64,000 bases of DNA, from the NCBI RefSeq assembly GCF_026343295.1, contig NZ_JAPELY010000001.1, positions 2,914,001-2,978,000 on the forward strand, written 5' to 3'. The notes under the pieces are model-generated. The model made no database searches. It saw only the letters and a program-made list of their open reading frames with translations, and was not told where the DNA came from. This DNA comes from Streptomyces sp. NBC_00083. GTDB lineage: Bacteria; Actinomycetota; Actinomycetes; Streptomycetales; Streptomycetaceae. Position numbers and translations under genes: made by a program. This document shows positions 9,084-16,642 of this stretch, in pieces. Each line of letters begins with the position of its first letter. The stretch's first letter is position 1.

Positions 9084-9776
9084 CTAGGTGGCCTGGCTCG
9101 AATCGTCGGTCAGGGCGGCTGCGGTCGAGGTGAGGTGCTGGGCCAGGACCGCGGCTGCGGTGTCGGCGTCGCGGTGCAGTACCGCCTCCTCCAGCCTGCG
9201 GTGTTCCGTGGCGCCATCCCGTCCGGGGTTGCGGTGTGCTGACCAACGGCGGGCCAGCTCGCTCTGGGTCCACAGCCGGTCGAAGGTCTCCAGCAGTGCG
9301 CGGTTGCCACATCCCTCCAGCAATGTGCGGTGGAAGGCTCTGTGGGCCTCGGCCCAAGCGTCGGTGTAGTAGTCGCCCTCGTCCGGCGTGTACGCCGGGG
9401 TGCGCACCAGACGGTGGTGGGCGGCCCGTACGCGGGCCTCCCAGTCGACGTCGCCACGCTCGATGGCCATGCGCAGTACGACCGGTTCGAGGGTCCGACG
9501 GGCCTCGGCGATTTCCTGCCAGCGGTGGTCGGAGAAGGACGGGACGGCGAAGCCGCGGTTGGGCAGCCGGTCGGCGAGCCCCTCGCCGACCACCCGCACG
9601 AGCGCCTCGCGCACCACGGCCAGGCTCACACCCTGCGCCTTGGCCAGATCCTGCGGTTTGAGAGGGGAGCCAGGGGGGTGGTCCCCCCGCATGATCGCGT
9701 CCCGCAGATGTGCGTAGACCTGCTCGGAAAGCATCTGCTTCCCCGGCGGGGTCGAGGGGTGTGCCGTCTGGGTCAT
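9084..9776 (-). CDS. GntR family transcriptional regulator, FadR/FCD subfamily
   Basis: A 230-residue regulator. Residues about 15-85 form the GntR winged helix (LSEQVYAHLRDAIMRGDHPPG, then LAKAQGVSLAVVREALVRV), followed by an all-helical FCD ligand domain with the metal-binding histidines expected near HRAFHRTLLEGC and HRRLEEAVLHRD. It is divergent from the YbhB-like gene; the 100-bp spacer contains a perfect 12-bp palindrome between the starts. It most likely autoregulates and controls the YbhB/SCO6745-like operon in response to a small carboxylate; the ligand is unknown. Confidence 0.92.
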   Translation of the reverse strand: MTQTAHPSTPPGKQMLSEQVYAHLRDAIMRGDHPPGSPLKPQDLAKAQGVSLAVVREALVRVVGEGLADRLPNRGFAVPSFSDHRWQEIAEARRTLEPVVLRMAIERGDVDWEARVRAAHHRLVRTPAYTPDEGDYYTDAWAEAHRAFHRTLLEGCGNRALLETFDRLWTQSELARRWSAHRNPGRDGATEHRRLEEAVLHRDADTAAAVLAQHLTSTAAALTDDSSQAT

Positions 9777-9797
9777 GAGCCCATCCTAGACGATCTC

Positions 9798-9825
9798 TTG
9801 GATAATCGATTATTCGTGTTACGGT
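9798..9825 (+). promoter_or_regulatory. Promoter with overlapping palindromic operator for the YbhB operon
   Basis: A TTGGAT (-35-like) and a TACGGT (-10-like) are 16 bp apart. The perfect 12-bp palindrome ATAATCGATTAT occupies 9802-9813, between them. An AT-rich palindrome between the -35 and -10 elements in a GntR divergent spacer is what an FCD-type operator looks like. The assignment is by inspection only. Confidence 0.5.
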
Positions 9826-9875
9826 CGATTTATTAGCGGACGAGGACTCGCCTCGCCCGGAAAGGAACGACCGCT

Positions 9876-10409
9876 GTGCCTGCCAACGACCCCTTCGCCC
9901 GCCTCCCCCGGGCGGCTCCGTTCACCGTCACCAGCACCACCGTCGCCGACGGCGCCGCGTGGCCGCCCGAGCAGCACTCCTGCGGCCTGCCCGGCGGGAA
10001 CGACACATCCCCACAGCTGTCCTGGAGCGGCGCCCCGGCCGGCACCAAGAGCTATGCCGTCACCGTCTACGACCCCGACGCCCCCACCGGGTCCGGGTTC
10101 TGGCACTGGGCGGTCGCCGACATCCCCGCCACCGTCACCGACCTGCCCGAGGGCGCCGGCGACGACACCGGCTCACAGATACCTGGCGGCGCCTACCAGC
10201 TGCCCAACGACGCCCGCACGGCCCGCTACATCGGCGCCGCCCCGCCGGCCGGACACGGCCCGCACCGCTACTTCGTCGTCGTGCACGCGCTCGACATCCC
10301 CTCGACAGGCGTCCCCGCCGACGCCACACCGGCCATCCTCGGCTTCACGATGGCCGGTCACACCCTTGGGCGCGCGGTGCTGACCGCCACCTCGGAAACA
10401 CCCGCCTGA
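9876..10409 (+). CDS. YbhB/YbcL family Raf kinase inhibitor-like protein (PEBP fold)
   Basis: A 177-residue PEBP-fold protein with a GTG start behind AAGGA. Signatures are SPQLSWSGAPAGTKSYAVTVYDPDAP (anion-site DPDAP), FWHWAVADIP, and a later G-P-H-R-Y (GPHRYFVVVHALD). No catalytic reaction is established for bacterial members; they bind anions at a surface pocket. No signal peptide is present. It opens a two-gene unit with the SCO6745-like gene 34 bp downstream and faces its probable regulator, the GntR protein. Confidence 0.93.
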   Translation: MPANDPFARLPRAAPFTVTSTTVADGAAWPPEQHSCGLPGGNDTSPQLSWSGAPAGTKSYAVTVYDPDAPTGSGFWHWAVADIPATVTDLPEGAGDDTGSQIPGGAYQLPNDARTARYIGAAPPAGHGPHRYFVVVHALDIPSTGVPADATPAILGFTMAGHTLGRAVLTATSETPA

Positions 10410-10443
10410 CAGCGCCCCCCCGACTCCCGGAGACCCCACCGCC

Positions 10444-11367
10444 ATGCACCTCGATGCCCTTCCCCGGTCCACCCGCACCGGCGACGGCCCGATGGATCTG
10501 AACGCCGTCCGCGACGTCAGCCGCGCCATCAGCGCCGCTCACCTGTTCATCTATCTCGTCCCCGAGACCGCCCAGGAGGCGGCCGAACTCGGCGTGACCG
10601 ACAGCGGGCCGGCGTATCTGGCCTTCCGGTCGGCCGCGCTCGGCGCCGTTCCCTGGCAGGTCACGCTCGCCGCCTTCTACAACTTCAGCCCACGGGCCGT
10701 ACGGGCCATGGCAGGCGTATGGGAGGCCGCGCCGCCGGAGCGGTGGCAGGCCGCCCGCCTCCGGGCCGCCGGCCGGGCGATGCGACGCGTCAACGTATCT
10801 CTCACGGACGGCCACCTCGCCGAGGCCCGCTCGCTGATCGACACGGTCATCACCGGCGCCGACTACGCGGGCAAGGTGCTGGCCGCCGCGAACGCCTCGA
10901 TCGAGCTTCCCTGCGATCCCCTCGCCGCACTCTGGCAGCAGATCACCGTGGCCCGCGAGTGGCGTGGCGACGCCCATCTCCTCGTACTCGCCGACAACGG
11001 CCTCGGGCCGTGCGACTGCCTCGTGCTGCACGCCGCGACCGGCCACCTCCCGACAGTTCTGGCACGAACCACCCGCCGATGGGACGACGATGAGTGGAGC
11101 GCGGCGACGGCACGCCTCGTCGCACGCGGATGGCTCAACTCCCACGGCGTACTCACCCACGCCGGCAGTGCGTCGCGCGAGCGCATCGAAGAGGAGACAG
11201 ACGCGCACTGCGCCGCCCTATGGGCACCGATCGGCAACGCGGGCGCCCGCCGCTTCGCCTCGCTCATCGCGCCGATCGCCGACTCATTCACCGCAGCAGG
11301 GACGTTCCAGGCCGTCCGCGGACAGTCCGATCGCGCATACGGAGCTGCCGCAACAGGCACGCGGTGA
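10444..11367 (+). CDS. SCO6745 family protein (predicted helix-turn-helix/winged-helix fold)
   Basis: A 307-residue, largely helical protein matching the Streptomyces SCO6745-type family: FIYLVPETAQEAAELGV, AYLAFRSAALGAVPWQVTLAAFYNF, then a C-terminal half with DDDEWSAATARLVARGWLN, a MarR-like winged helix, and THAGSASRERIEEETD. No catalytic motif is seen and no activity is known. GGAGA precedes the ATG; an in-frame ATG 16 codons later is an alternative. Downstream of YbhB by 34 bp, so almost certainly the same transcript. Confidence 0.85.
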   Translation: MHLDALPRSTRTGDGPMDLNAVRDVSRAISAAHLFIYLVPETAQEAAELGVTDSGPAYLAFRSAALGAVPWQVTLAAFYNFSPRAVRAMAGVWEAAPPERWQAARLRAAGRAMRRVNVSLTDGHLAEARSLIDTVITGADYAGKVLAAANASIELPCDPLAALWQQITVAREWRGDAHLLVLADNGLGPCDCLVLHAATGHLPTVLARTTRRWDDDEWSAATARLVARGWLNSHGVLTHAGSASRERIEEETDAHCAALWAPIGNAGARRFASLIAPIADSFTAAGTFQAVRGQSDRAYGAAATGTR

Positions 11368-11425
11368 GGCGCCGCTCTCTCTGGCAGCGGGGTTCCTGAA
11401 CCTCGCACGAAAGCCGAGGCGAGGA

Positions 11426-11440
11426 CGGCGGGACCCGCCG
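11426..11440 (+). terminator. Hairpin after the SCO6745-like gene
   Basis: CGGCGGG, one A, then CCCGCCG: a fully paired 7-bp stem 56 bp past the stop codon. GC-rich and without a T-run, typical of actinobacterial terminators. Confidence 0.45.
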
Positions 11441-11518
11441 CAGGAACGCGGGGGCAGGGCAGTGGCCCGGGACAGGTCATCTCCACCGATGAAGAGGTGG
11501 GGGTGGGCAAGGCGGAAC

Positions 11519-11860
11519 TCACTCCGGCTCGGAGAGAGCCAGTCGAAGGAGAGCTACGAGCGCGCCCGGTCCCATCGCGACGGCCGCGAAGAATGCAGGT
11601 TCCCATTGCCGTGAGAGGAAGGAACCTGAGCTGACGTGGTCCTCCATGCTGCTTTGGGTGACGACCCCGTCGTAAGAAACGTCCGGTGCTGCCCACTCGT
11701 GCGCGTGCTGCATTCCGTAGACGGCCGCGCCCGCCACCACCAGGACGGAGACGCACAACACCACCACGACCCACACCCGTCGGGCGGGCGCTGCCCGCAG
11801 GGGTATGAGAGCCGCGAGAACCCAGACGATCACCAAAAGCAACACGGCTGAGACAGTCAC
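11519..11860 (-). CDS. Small membrane protein, three predicted helices
   Basis: A 113-residue protein of unknown function. The GTG beginning VTVSAVLLLVIV is chosen because GGAG lies six bases before it; the longer upstream reading lacks a ribosome site. Hydrophobic spans are at about residues 3-20, 28-48 and 88-108, with an extracellular-type loop of about 40 residues between the second and third. The end is LLRLALSEPE. It is isolated and convergent with the SCO6745-like gene. No family was recognised. Confidence 0.6.
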   Translation of the reverse strand: MTVSAVLLLVIVWVLAALIPLRAAPARRVWVVVVLCVSVLVVAGAAVYGMQHAHEWAAPDVSYDGVVTQSSMEDHVSSGSFLSRQWEPAFFAAVAMGPGALVALLRLALSEPE

Positions 11861-12180
11861 CGGATCTCCAACTCGTCGTCCTGCAGGACGACTTGAAGGT
11901 CGCACACAACGCGGCGACTGTCACTGCTCCCTTCGAGGGCAAGGCGCTGCGGGCAGGCCGAGGGCGATGGCAAGGCTCATCGTGTCCGTCAGGTCGCCCT
12001 CTGGTCTCTGATCGCTGAAGCTGCCCACCTGGTCTCGCTGCCGCGACGGCGGCGGATTACCTCTCTGCCTGGAACACAAAAAACTGTTCTGGCCGGAGTA
12101 GACATTCAGGTGGGGTGTGGTTATGGTTTCTCTCGTAGCCAGAGAGGTCGAAGGGCCCGGCAGAGACGAACTGCCGGGCA

Positions 12181-13010
12181 GCAGTACGAGTAGTTGCAGT
12201 GCGCAGGACGGTGCGGTGGCGGAGTTTCGAAGCCAGAGCGGTTGCATGACGGCGACGGGGCTGGCGGCCGGACCGGGTGGCCCGCAGTGTTCAGGGGCCG
12301 CCGTGAGCAGTACCCGCAAGTGCAGTTGCGGTACCCAGCAGTGAAGCGAGTGGTACCTCGGTGAAGGCGTCGGCTGCGGGCGCGCGCACCGGGAAGTTCG
12401 GCAGTGGGGTTCCAAGCCAGAGCAGATGCAGGACGGGCAACGGGGCTGGCTGTCGAAGGGTGGCGCTCACACAGGCCATCGGCGGTACGCATCACCAGCA
12501 GTACCAGCAGTACCAGCAGTTCGCGGTATCAGCAGTACGCAGTTCCCCTTAGTAAGGCAGTTCACCAGAGGGAAGAATCGGAGGAGCCAGGCGCCATCAG
12601 GATCGCCCGGACGCCCTCAGTGGTCCGGGTACCGCAGGACATCGATAGTGAGGTGGTCTCCGGTCGAGCAACCGCGATCCCCGCACCCCCGACAGTATCT
12701 CGGTCGGGCAGGCGGAAACAGAAGGCCGGTGCAGTACCAGGGCCGGCAGATGGTGTAGCAGTTCCTTCGGGGCCCAGGGCGCGCGCAAGCGCCCTGGGCC
12801 CCTCCATGCGTTCCGCAGAGAGGTCGCGCCTACCGGGGGGCATGGGGCATCACGATCGCGGAAGGCGACCGTCACACTCGCCTATCGTTTCGCGGACGCA
12901 GCGAGGCGAAGCACCTCGCTGAATCCTCAGGGCCGCAGGGTGACTTGTCCCTATACAAGGGGACGGAGCAGTGCTTGCTTCAGCTGTGGCCGCGGACGTC
13001 ATAGCAGTAC
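12181..13010 (+). repeat. Cluster of GCAGTAC / GCAGTTC motifs
   Basis: Exact GCAGTAC occurs near 12181, 12308, 12498, 12507, 12532, 12731 and 13004. GCAGTTC occurs near 12516, 12539, 12556 and 12757. All are in the same orientation. The densest part, 12498-12562, repeats CAGTACCAG at a 9-bp period. Seven copies of one heptamer in about 830 bp is far above chance. Confidence 0.75.
12230..12450 (+). repeat. Imperfect direct duplication
   Basis: A segment starting AAGCCAGAGC and ending ACGGGGCTGGC occurs at 12230-12265 and again at 12414-12450, 184 bp apart, with the middle diverged. Both ends match exactly. Confidence 0.6.
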
Positions 13011-13166
13011 GTGCCGCGTCCCAGGGCCGACAGATCATGGTCCTTGGCCTGGCCTCACGACGAAGAGAGCCGCCGGACCGATGGTTGTTCGGGCCCGTCG
13101 CCAGCGCAGTCAGACAGCAGTGCAGTATGTGTGCACGGGGTGGTTCGGCGGGGCACCCGGCTTCTC

Positions 13167-13292
13167 TTATTGGAGGCCGAGCGACGTCAGCGCTGTCGTC
13201 CAGTCCGTTGCGATGGCGTTCTGTGCTGCTGCGAGTTGGACCTTGCCGGAGCAGACGGCAATGTGGAGCTTGGACTGGACTCTGTCCTTCGG
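13167..13292 (-). pseudogene. C-terminal remnant of a Streptomyces secreted-type protein with CxG..L..AQ..IA..W motif
   Basis: The minus strand encodes VQSKLHIAVCSGKVQLAAAQ continuing NAIATDWTTALTSLGLQ and a stop. The pattern C-x-G-x(3-4)-L-x-x-AQ-x-x-IA-x-x-W is a recurrent C-terminal motif in uncharacterised Streptomyces proteins, as I recall it. No upstream body, start or ribosome site is visible, so this is a truncated relic. The family call is from memory of the motif and is moderate at best. Confidence 0.45.
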
Positions 13293-13324
13293 GTTGTTGG
13301 GTCCAGCTCCCGCCTTGTGGCCCG

Positions 13325-13678
13325 GTGACGGCAACGAGCTCGGCGAGGCCGCCGACGAGAGGCAGCTGACCAAGACCATCGCCCGCTACGGCCGCGTCGA
13401 TCTTTTGTGCATCGACGAGCTGGGCTACATGGAACTCGACCGCGGCGGTGCCGAACTCCTCTTCCAGGTTCTGACCGAGCGGGAGCAAAAGGAACAGCGT
13501 GGCGATCGCCTCGAACGAAGCGTTCTCCGGCTGGACCAAGACCTCCACCGACCCTCGCCTCTGCGCGGCCATCGTCGACCGTCTTACCTTCGGGCGCAAC
13601 ATCATCGAGACCGACACCGACTCCTACCGCCTGGCCACCACCCGCGCCCGCGCCGAACAACAAGCCACGGCCAGCTGA
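13325..13678 (+). pseudogene. IS21-family IstB-like ATP-binding protein, 3' fragment with frameshift
   Basis: The frame reads NELGEAADERQLTKTIARYG then VDLLCIDELGYMELDRGGAE (Walker B-type DELGY), LLFQVLTEREQK. Near 13490-13502 it shifts frame and continues SVAIASNEAFSGWTKT...DPRLCAAIVDRLTFGRNIIE...SYRLATTRARAEQQATAS to a stop. This is the C-terminal half of IstB, the transposition helper ATPase of IS21 elements. The N-terminal half with Walker A is absent and no IstA transposase is nearby. It is dead mobile-element debris. Confidence 0.85.
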
Positions 13679-13691
13679 CTTCCCGCAGGGC

Positions 13692-14147
13692 TCAGAGCGC
13701 GATCGGCCGGTACTTCAGAGCCTCGTCGACAATCTGCTCCGCGGACGCGCCCCCAAGGTCGTCCGAGGGGTGGAACACCAGGTCGCTCACCCGGGGGTGC
13801 GACACGTTCGCCTCCAGGAGCCGCAAGTAGTAGTCGCTCTCCGAGTCGGCCAGCAGGAGTCTGCGAACGATCTCAACGAGCTCGTCCCGGGTGATGTCCG
13901 CAACCACGGGGCGAGCCGGCCGGGCCGCCTCCCGCGCGAACTCCTCCAGGCTCCTGCTTCCGTCGTACTCAGCGAAGTCGAGGGCGTCGTAGTCATGACC
14001 GGTCATCGCGTTGAAGGCTGTGATTGCCTCGCCCGCTGCCTCTCGGCGGGATTCCAGCAGGTCAGCGATCCGGTCTACCTCGGCGCACAGCTCGTCCAGC
14101 CGCTGCCGGCTCACGGGCGGGGGCAACAACTCCGGTCTCAGGTCCAC
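13692..14147 (-). CDS. Conserved-looking hypothetical protein (helical, acidic)
   Basis: About 151 residues from a GTG start (VDLRPELLPPPVSRQRL); upstream in-frame sequence is Arg-rich and not credible coding. The chain is helical and acidic: RLDELCAEVDRIADLLESRR, then HDYDALDFAEYDGSRSLEEF, DITRDELVEIVRRLLLADSE, and NVSHPRVSDLVFHPSDDLGG near the end. Good codon bias and a complete C-terminus suggest a real gene among the debris. I do not recognise it. Its size, acidity and island setting fit an immunity or antitoxin-like protein, but no partner toxin is adjacent. Confidence 0.6.
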   Translation of the reverse strand: MDLRPELLPPPVSRQRLDELCAEVDRIADLLESRREAAGEAITAFNAMTGHDYDALDFAEYDGSRSLEEFAREAARPARPVVADITRDELVEIVRRLLLADSESDYYLRLLEANVSHPRVSDLVFHPSDDLGGASAEQIVDEALKYRPIAL

Positions 14148-14213
14148 AGCCGCATTATGTCCGTGCGTGCCGACACGCCCGAGCCAAGCCCTCTGGGCGC
14201 TGCGGGCCCGTGA

Positions 14214-14372
14214 CCGACACGGCCGGCCGCACGCTACGAGCCGACGGAGAACCAGTACCCGGCCTCTACGGCGTCGGCAACTGCGTCGCCCAACCCTCCG
14301 AGGAAGCGCATCCAACGCCACAGCACGGAGTCTCGGCCGGATGCGCGGTGGCCGAGGCGAGGAGTCCGGCTG
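14214..14372 (+). pseudogene. C-terminal fragment of an FAD-dependent dehydrogenase (fumarate reductase / 3-ketosteroid dehydrogenase type)
   Basis: The plus strand reads GRTLRADGEPVPGLYGVGNC followed by VAQPSEEAHPTPQHG and CAVAEA. The G-x-x-V-P-G-L-Y-x-x-G-N-C motif is the FAD-binding C-terminal signature of this oxidoreductase class. Only about 50 residues remain, with no start and a degraded 3' end. Confidence 0.7.
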
Positions 14373-14734
14373 GTCGCATGACGTCCCTGTCTCCGTGCTC
14401 GGAAGCAGGTGGCCGCTGAAGGGCAGAATGTGGCGACTTCCTCGACATCGCCGAACGCCTCGGTGGGCCGTTGGCTAGGGGCGGCAGGGGCCGGGTTTTG
14501 GCAGGCTCGTCTGAATCTCTCCACATGAGGCGTAGCGGTAGTCGGCCCAGGTCCATTCCGTGTCGGGGCTCGCAGCGGCGCTGGCGGACAAGCTCGACAC
14601 GCTTCGGCCCAGAGCTTGGCGTTGAACGGCGGTCAGCCGGTCGTCACGGACGGGCGCGGTGGCCCAGCGCCGCCGCCGAGCTTCGGTCCCCAGTGTTACG
14701 GCGCAGCTGACGGCGGCTTCCGGGGCCAGCGCGG
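14373..14734. other. 362-bp stretch without a recognisable gene
   Basis: It lies between the FAD-dehydrogenase relic and the next minus-strand gene. A short frame near 14430 reads GDFLDIAERLGGPLARGG but matches nothing I know. Probably more island debris. Confidence 0.4.
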
Positions 14735-15061
14735 TCAGCTCACGAGCGCTTCCGGCGCTGTGGTCGGCCGAGGCCCTGGCGAGGAGGAGAGCTGCTTCAG
14801 CCGCCTGACCGTCTCCAACAACTCGACGCTCTCATAGAACCGTTCGCCCTGGTTTGCCTTGATGGCGGACTGCGTGTCGGTTGCCAGACGCTGCGCGGAA
14901 GCGGCGTGGGCATCGGGCGCGGGTGGGTCGGTGGCGCGCAGGAGAACATCGAGCGCGTGGCTGTGCTGGGTGTACTGGTCAGCCAGGTGCAATTGCCGCT
15001 CGACGGGCGTGGGTCGTGGCTCCACGTCGAAGAGCAGGGTTTCGTCGGACGGCTCGGTCAT
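14735..15061 (-). CDS. Small hypothetical protein
   Basis: A 108-residue acidic, helical protein beginning MTEPSDETLLFDVEPRPTPV, then QLHLADQYTQHSHALDVLLR, ATDTQ-rich centre, and ERFYESVELLETVRRLKQLS near the end. Codon bias is gene-like and a stop follows a disordered tail. It is not recognised. The size and the helical pair suggest a small cytoplasmic adaptor or element-borne protein. It lies on the opposite strand just before the split recombinase, and may be cargo of the old element. Confidence 0.5.
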   Translation of the reverse strand: MTEPSDETLLFDVEPRPTPVERQLHLADQYTQHSHALDVLLRATDPPAPDAHAASAQRLATDTQSAIKANQGERFYESVELLETVRRLKQLSSSPGPRPTTAPEALVS

Positions 15062-15170
15062 GGATGACGCCCCGAGGTCGTGCAGGGGTGAATGGAGCTT
15101 GTCTTCCGTCGGGTTGGGGTCGCCCGGCGGTCTCGGGGTGCTCAGGCGGCAGGGCCGAAGTCGCCCTGCT

Positions 15171-15299
15171 TCGGGGCGGTCTTGGCGATGGCGCGGGCGG
15201 GGCCCTCATGTGGAGGTGTTCTTCGGATGCATGTACTACGCGGCCATGCGGCCCGCGGAGGTTATTCACCTCCCGCTTGTGAGACCTGGTGATAGATGA
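15171..15299 (+). pseudogene. Tyrosine recombinase (phage/ICE integrase), internal fragment before the insertion
   Basis: After a frameshift near 15195 (AVLAMARAGP in one frame), the next frame reads GPHVEVFFGCMYYAAMRPAE then VIHL. This is catalytic box I of an actinobacterial integrase; the Arg of AAMRPAE is the first active-site arginine. Homology stops at VIHL and a stop codon follows at 15297. The matching C-terminal half lies at 17109-17639 in the same direction, so one gene has been split. The N-terminal core-binding domain is absent. Confidence 0.8.
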
Positions 15300-15331
15300 G
15301 GCCCTCGTCGGCAGGCGTCGGCGAGGGCCTC
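15298..15331. terminator. Perfect 10-bp-arm hairpin at the left border of the inserted segment
   Basis: GAGGCCCTCG at 15298-15307 pairs with CGAGGGCCTC at 15322-15331 across a 14-base loop. It begins exactly where the recombinase fragment ends, so it may be a terminator carried by the inserted DNA or an end structure. Confidence 0.55.
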
Positions 15332-15494
15332 TGCATTCGGTCCGGCCGACCCTGAAAGGCCACCGGATGACTGGCATTGAGAGCGCGTGCCAGGTCGGGT
15401 GTCTGCGAGGGCGCGCGGTTGCGCGCTGGTCCGGCTCTCGGGTTGCGCGGGGAGGCCGCGGATCCCGGACCTGTCCTCCCGCTGGCAGACCGCC

Positions 15495-15719
15495 AGCCTG
15501 GCCGGCCGAGACCACACCGGAGGGGTGTTATCGGTGGCGGTCTCACCGGACGGCACCTGGCTCGCCACCGCAAGCCACGACCGGACAGTGCGGATCTGGG
15601 ATCCGGCATCCAAGCAGGCCCTCACCACGATGCGAACCGAAGGCACCCTACGCGCCTGCGGCTGGACGTCTGACGGGACCGGCCTTGTCGTGGGCGGTGA
15701 ACTGGGCATCTATGTCTAG
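15495..15719 (+). pseudogene. C-terminal fragment of a WD40-repeat protein
   Basis: The frame reads SLAGRDHTGGVLSVAVSPDG then TWLATASHDRTVRIWDP, a near-perfect WD40 repeat with the terminal WD-like IWD, then a second partial repeat (LRACGWTSDGTGLVVGGELG) and a stop after IYV. In Streptomyces such tails close large NTPase/WD40 signalling proteins. Only the last blade and a half remain. Confidence 0.8.
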
Positions 15720-16091
15720 GAATTCCGTTTCGGCGCTCCCGACGTGTAGCCCCGGTGGCCGCCTACCCCACGTTCTCGGGCGCACATGTCCTGCGCGGAC
15801 AGCAGCACCATCTGGGCGCCCCGCCAAGTCCGCCAAGTCACCACTGATCCACTGCCGACGGATGATCCGCAGCAGCCTCTGGCCCCCATCGTGGTCGATC
15901 TCCCACACCCCACCCGTTCTGATTCCAGTCCTGAGTCGCCAAGCCTGGGGCGCCGGCCTGCGGTGGGACACCCTGTTTGGGCGTCCCACCGCAGGAGATT
16001 TCAGCGTCAGCACGCGGGGGCAGACGGCATCTGTTCATACCCCGACATCAGCGTTGTGGTGGCCGTCAACTGCTGCCCTGACTGCTGCGTA
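15720..16091. other. Intergenic region between convergent fragments
   Basis: 372 bp between the WD40 fragment (rightward) and the lipoprotein gene (leftward). It holds the strong hairpin listed below and no recognisable coding sequence. Confidence 0.5.
15957..15995 (-). terminator. Strong hairpin, 13-bp perfect arms, downstream of the lipoprotein gene
   Basis: CCTGCGGTGGGAC (15957-15969) pairs fully with GTCCCACCGCAGG (15983-15995). The loop contains ACCC and GGG that can pair further. It is the likely terminator of the leftward RHS/lipoprotein transcript. Confidence 0.65.
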
Positions 16092-16631
16092 TCAACCCTC
16101 GGAGGACGGGGGCTTGGTCTTGTTGCACGAGAGTTGTTCGTCGATCTCCTTTCCGGTCATTGGCTTGTTTCGCATGCTCCAGTACTGGCCGGGTTTGAGA
16201 TCGGGGCTGGCGGCCTGCCGAGTGTCAAGGATGCTGCCGACGCCGTCGCTCTCACCGGAGTAGTCCACCGAGATGTCGATTGCCGGGAGGAGGGCCGAGG
16301 GCCGTTGTGCGGGTGAAGCGCTGGCGTAGCCGACGTTGCTCCACAGGCGGACGACACCGGGCTCGGAGCCCTGCTGGGGGGCGTTGCCCCACCACAGTTG
16401 CTTTTCTCCGCCCTTCCCATCACTGGGCTTCCAGACTTCAACGCGGGAGATGCGTGCCCCCGGGCAGAGGGGGACCTTGATCTCGATGTGCGAGTCGGTG
16501 ATCCTCATTCCCAAGGTCACGGCTTTGTCCGCAGTGGGGTGTTCCGGTACGAGCCCGCAGGCGGACGTCACGAGGGCGCAGAGGACCGCGCCGATGGGTG
16601 CCCGACGGCCGGTCCGGCGCCTGCTGGACAT
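16092..16631 (-). CDS. Lipoprotein, candidate immunity protein for the adjacent RHS toxin
   Basis: A 179-residue protein. Residues 1-25 are a lipoprotein signal with lipobox VTSAC-G, so it should be anchored on the outer face of the membrane. The mature chain is a beta-rich domain: TADKAVTLGMRITDSHIEIK, VPLCPGARISRVEVWKPSDG, EPGVVRLWSNVGYASA, and CNKTKPPSSEG at the end. The ATG lies 11 nt after the stop of the RHS gene, with AGGAAG between, so the two were one operon. Encoding directly after a polymorphic-toxin tip is the usual place for a cognate immunity gene; a surface lipoprotein fits protection against a toxin acting outside. The role is inference. Confidence 0.65.
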   Translation of the reverse strand: MSSRRRTGRRAPIGAVLCALVTSACGLVPEHPTADKAVTLGMRITDSHIEIKVPLCPGARISRVEVWKPSDGKGGEKQLWWGNAPQQGSEPGVVRLWSNVGYASASPAQRPSALLPAIDISVDYSGESDGVGSILDTRQAASPDLKPGQYWSMRNKPMTGKEIDEQLSCNKTKPPSSEG

Positions 16632-16642
16632 GCTTCCTGCCT

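Larger units (their letters stand above)
11861..13166. other. 1.3-kb region with no supportable gene; repeat-rich and compositionally odd
   Basis: No frame on either strand resembles a known protein and codon-position bias is lost, unlike the flanks. The stretch contains a cluster of GCAGTAC/GCAGTTC motifs and an imperfect internal duplication (listed separately). It forms the left edge of a degraded accessory island that continues to about 17.7 kb. It may be a decayed coding region, an old replication or transfer locus, or regulatory DNA. Confidence 0.6.

Noticed and set aside
12480..12545. Possible CRISPR or iteron array from repeated CAGTACCAG
   Set aside because: The units are only 9 bp, without unique spacers of fixed length; listed instead as a motif cluster.
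12404..12922. Open frames across the 12.4-12.9 kb stretch
   Set aside because: Low complexity, no ribosome site, no codon bias and no family resemblance.
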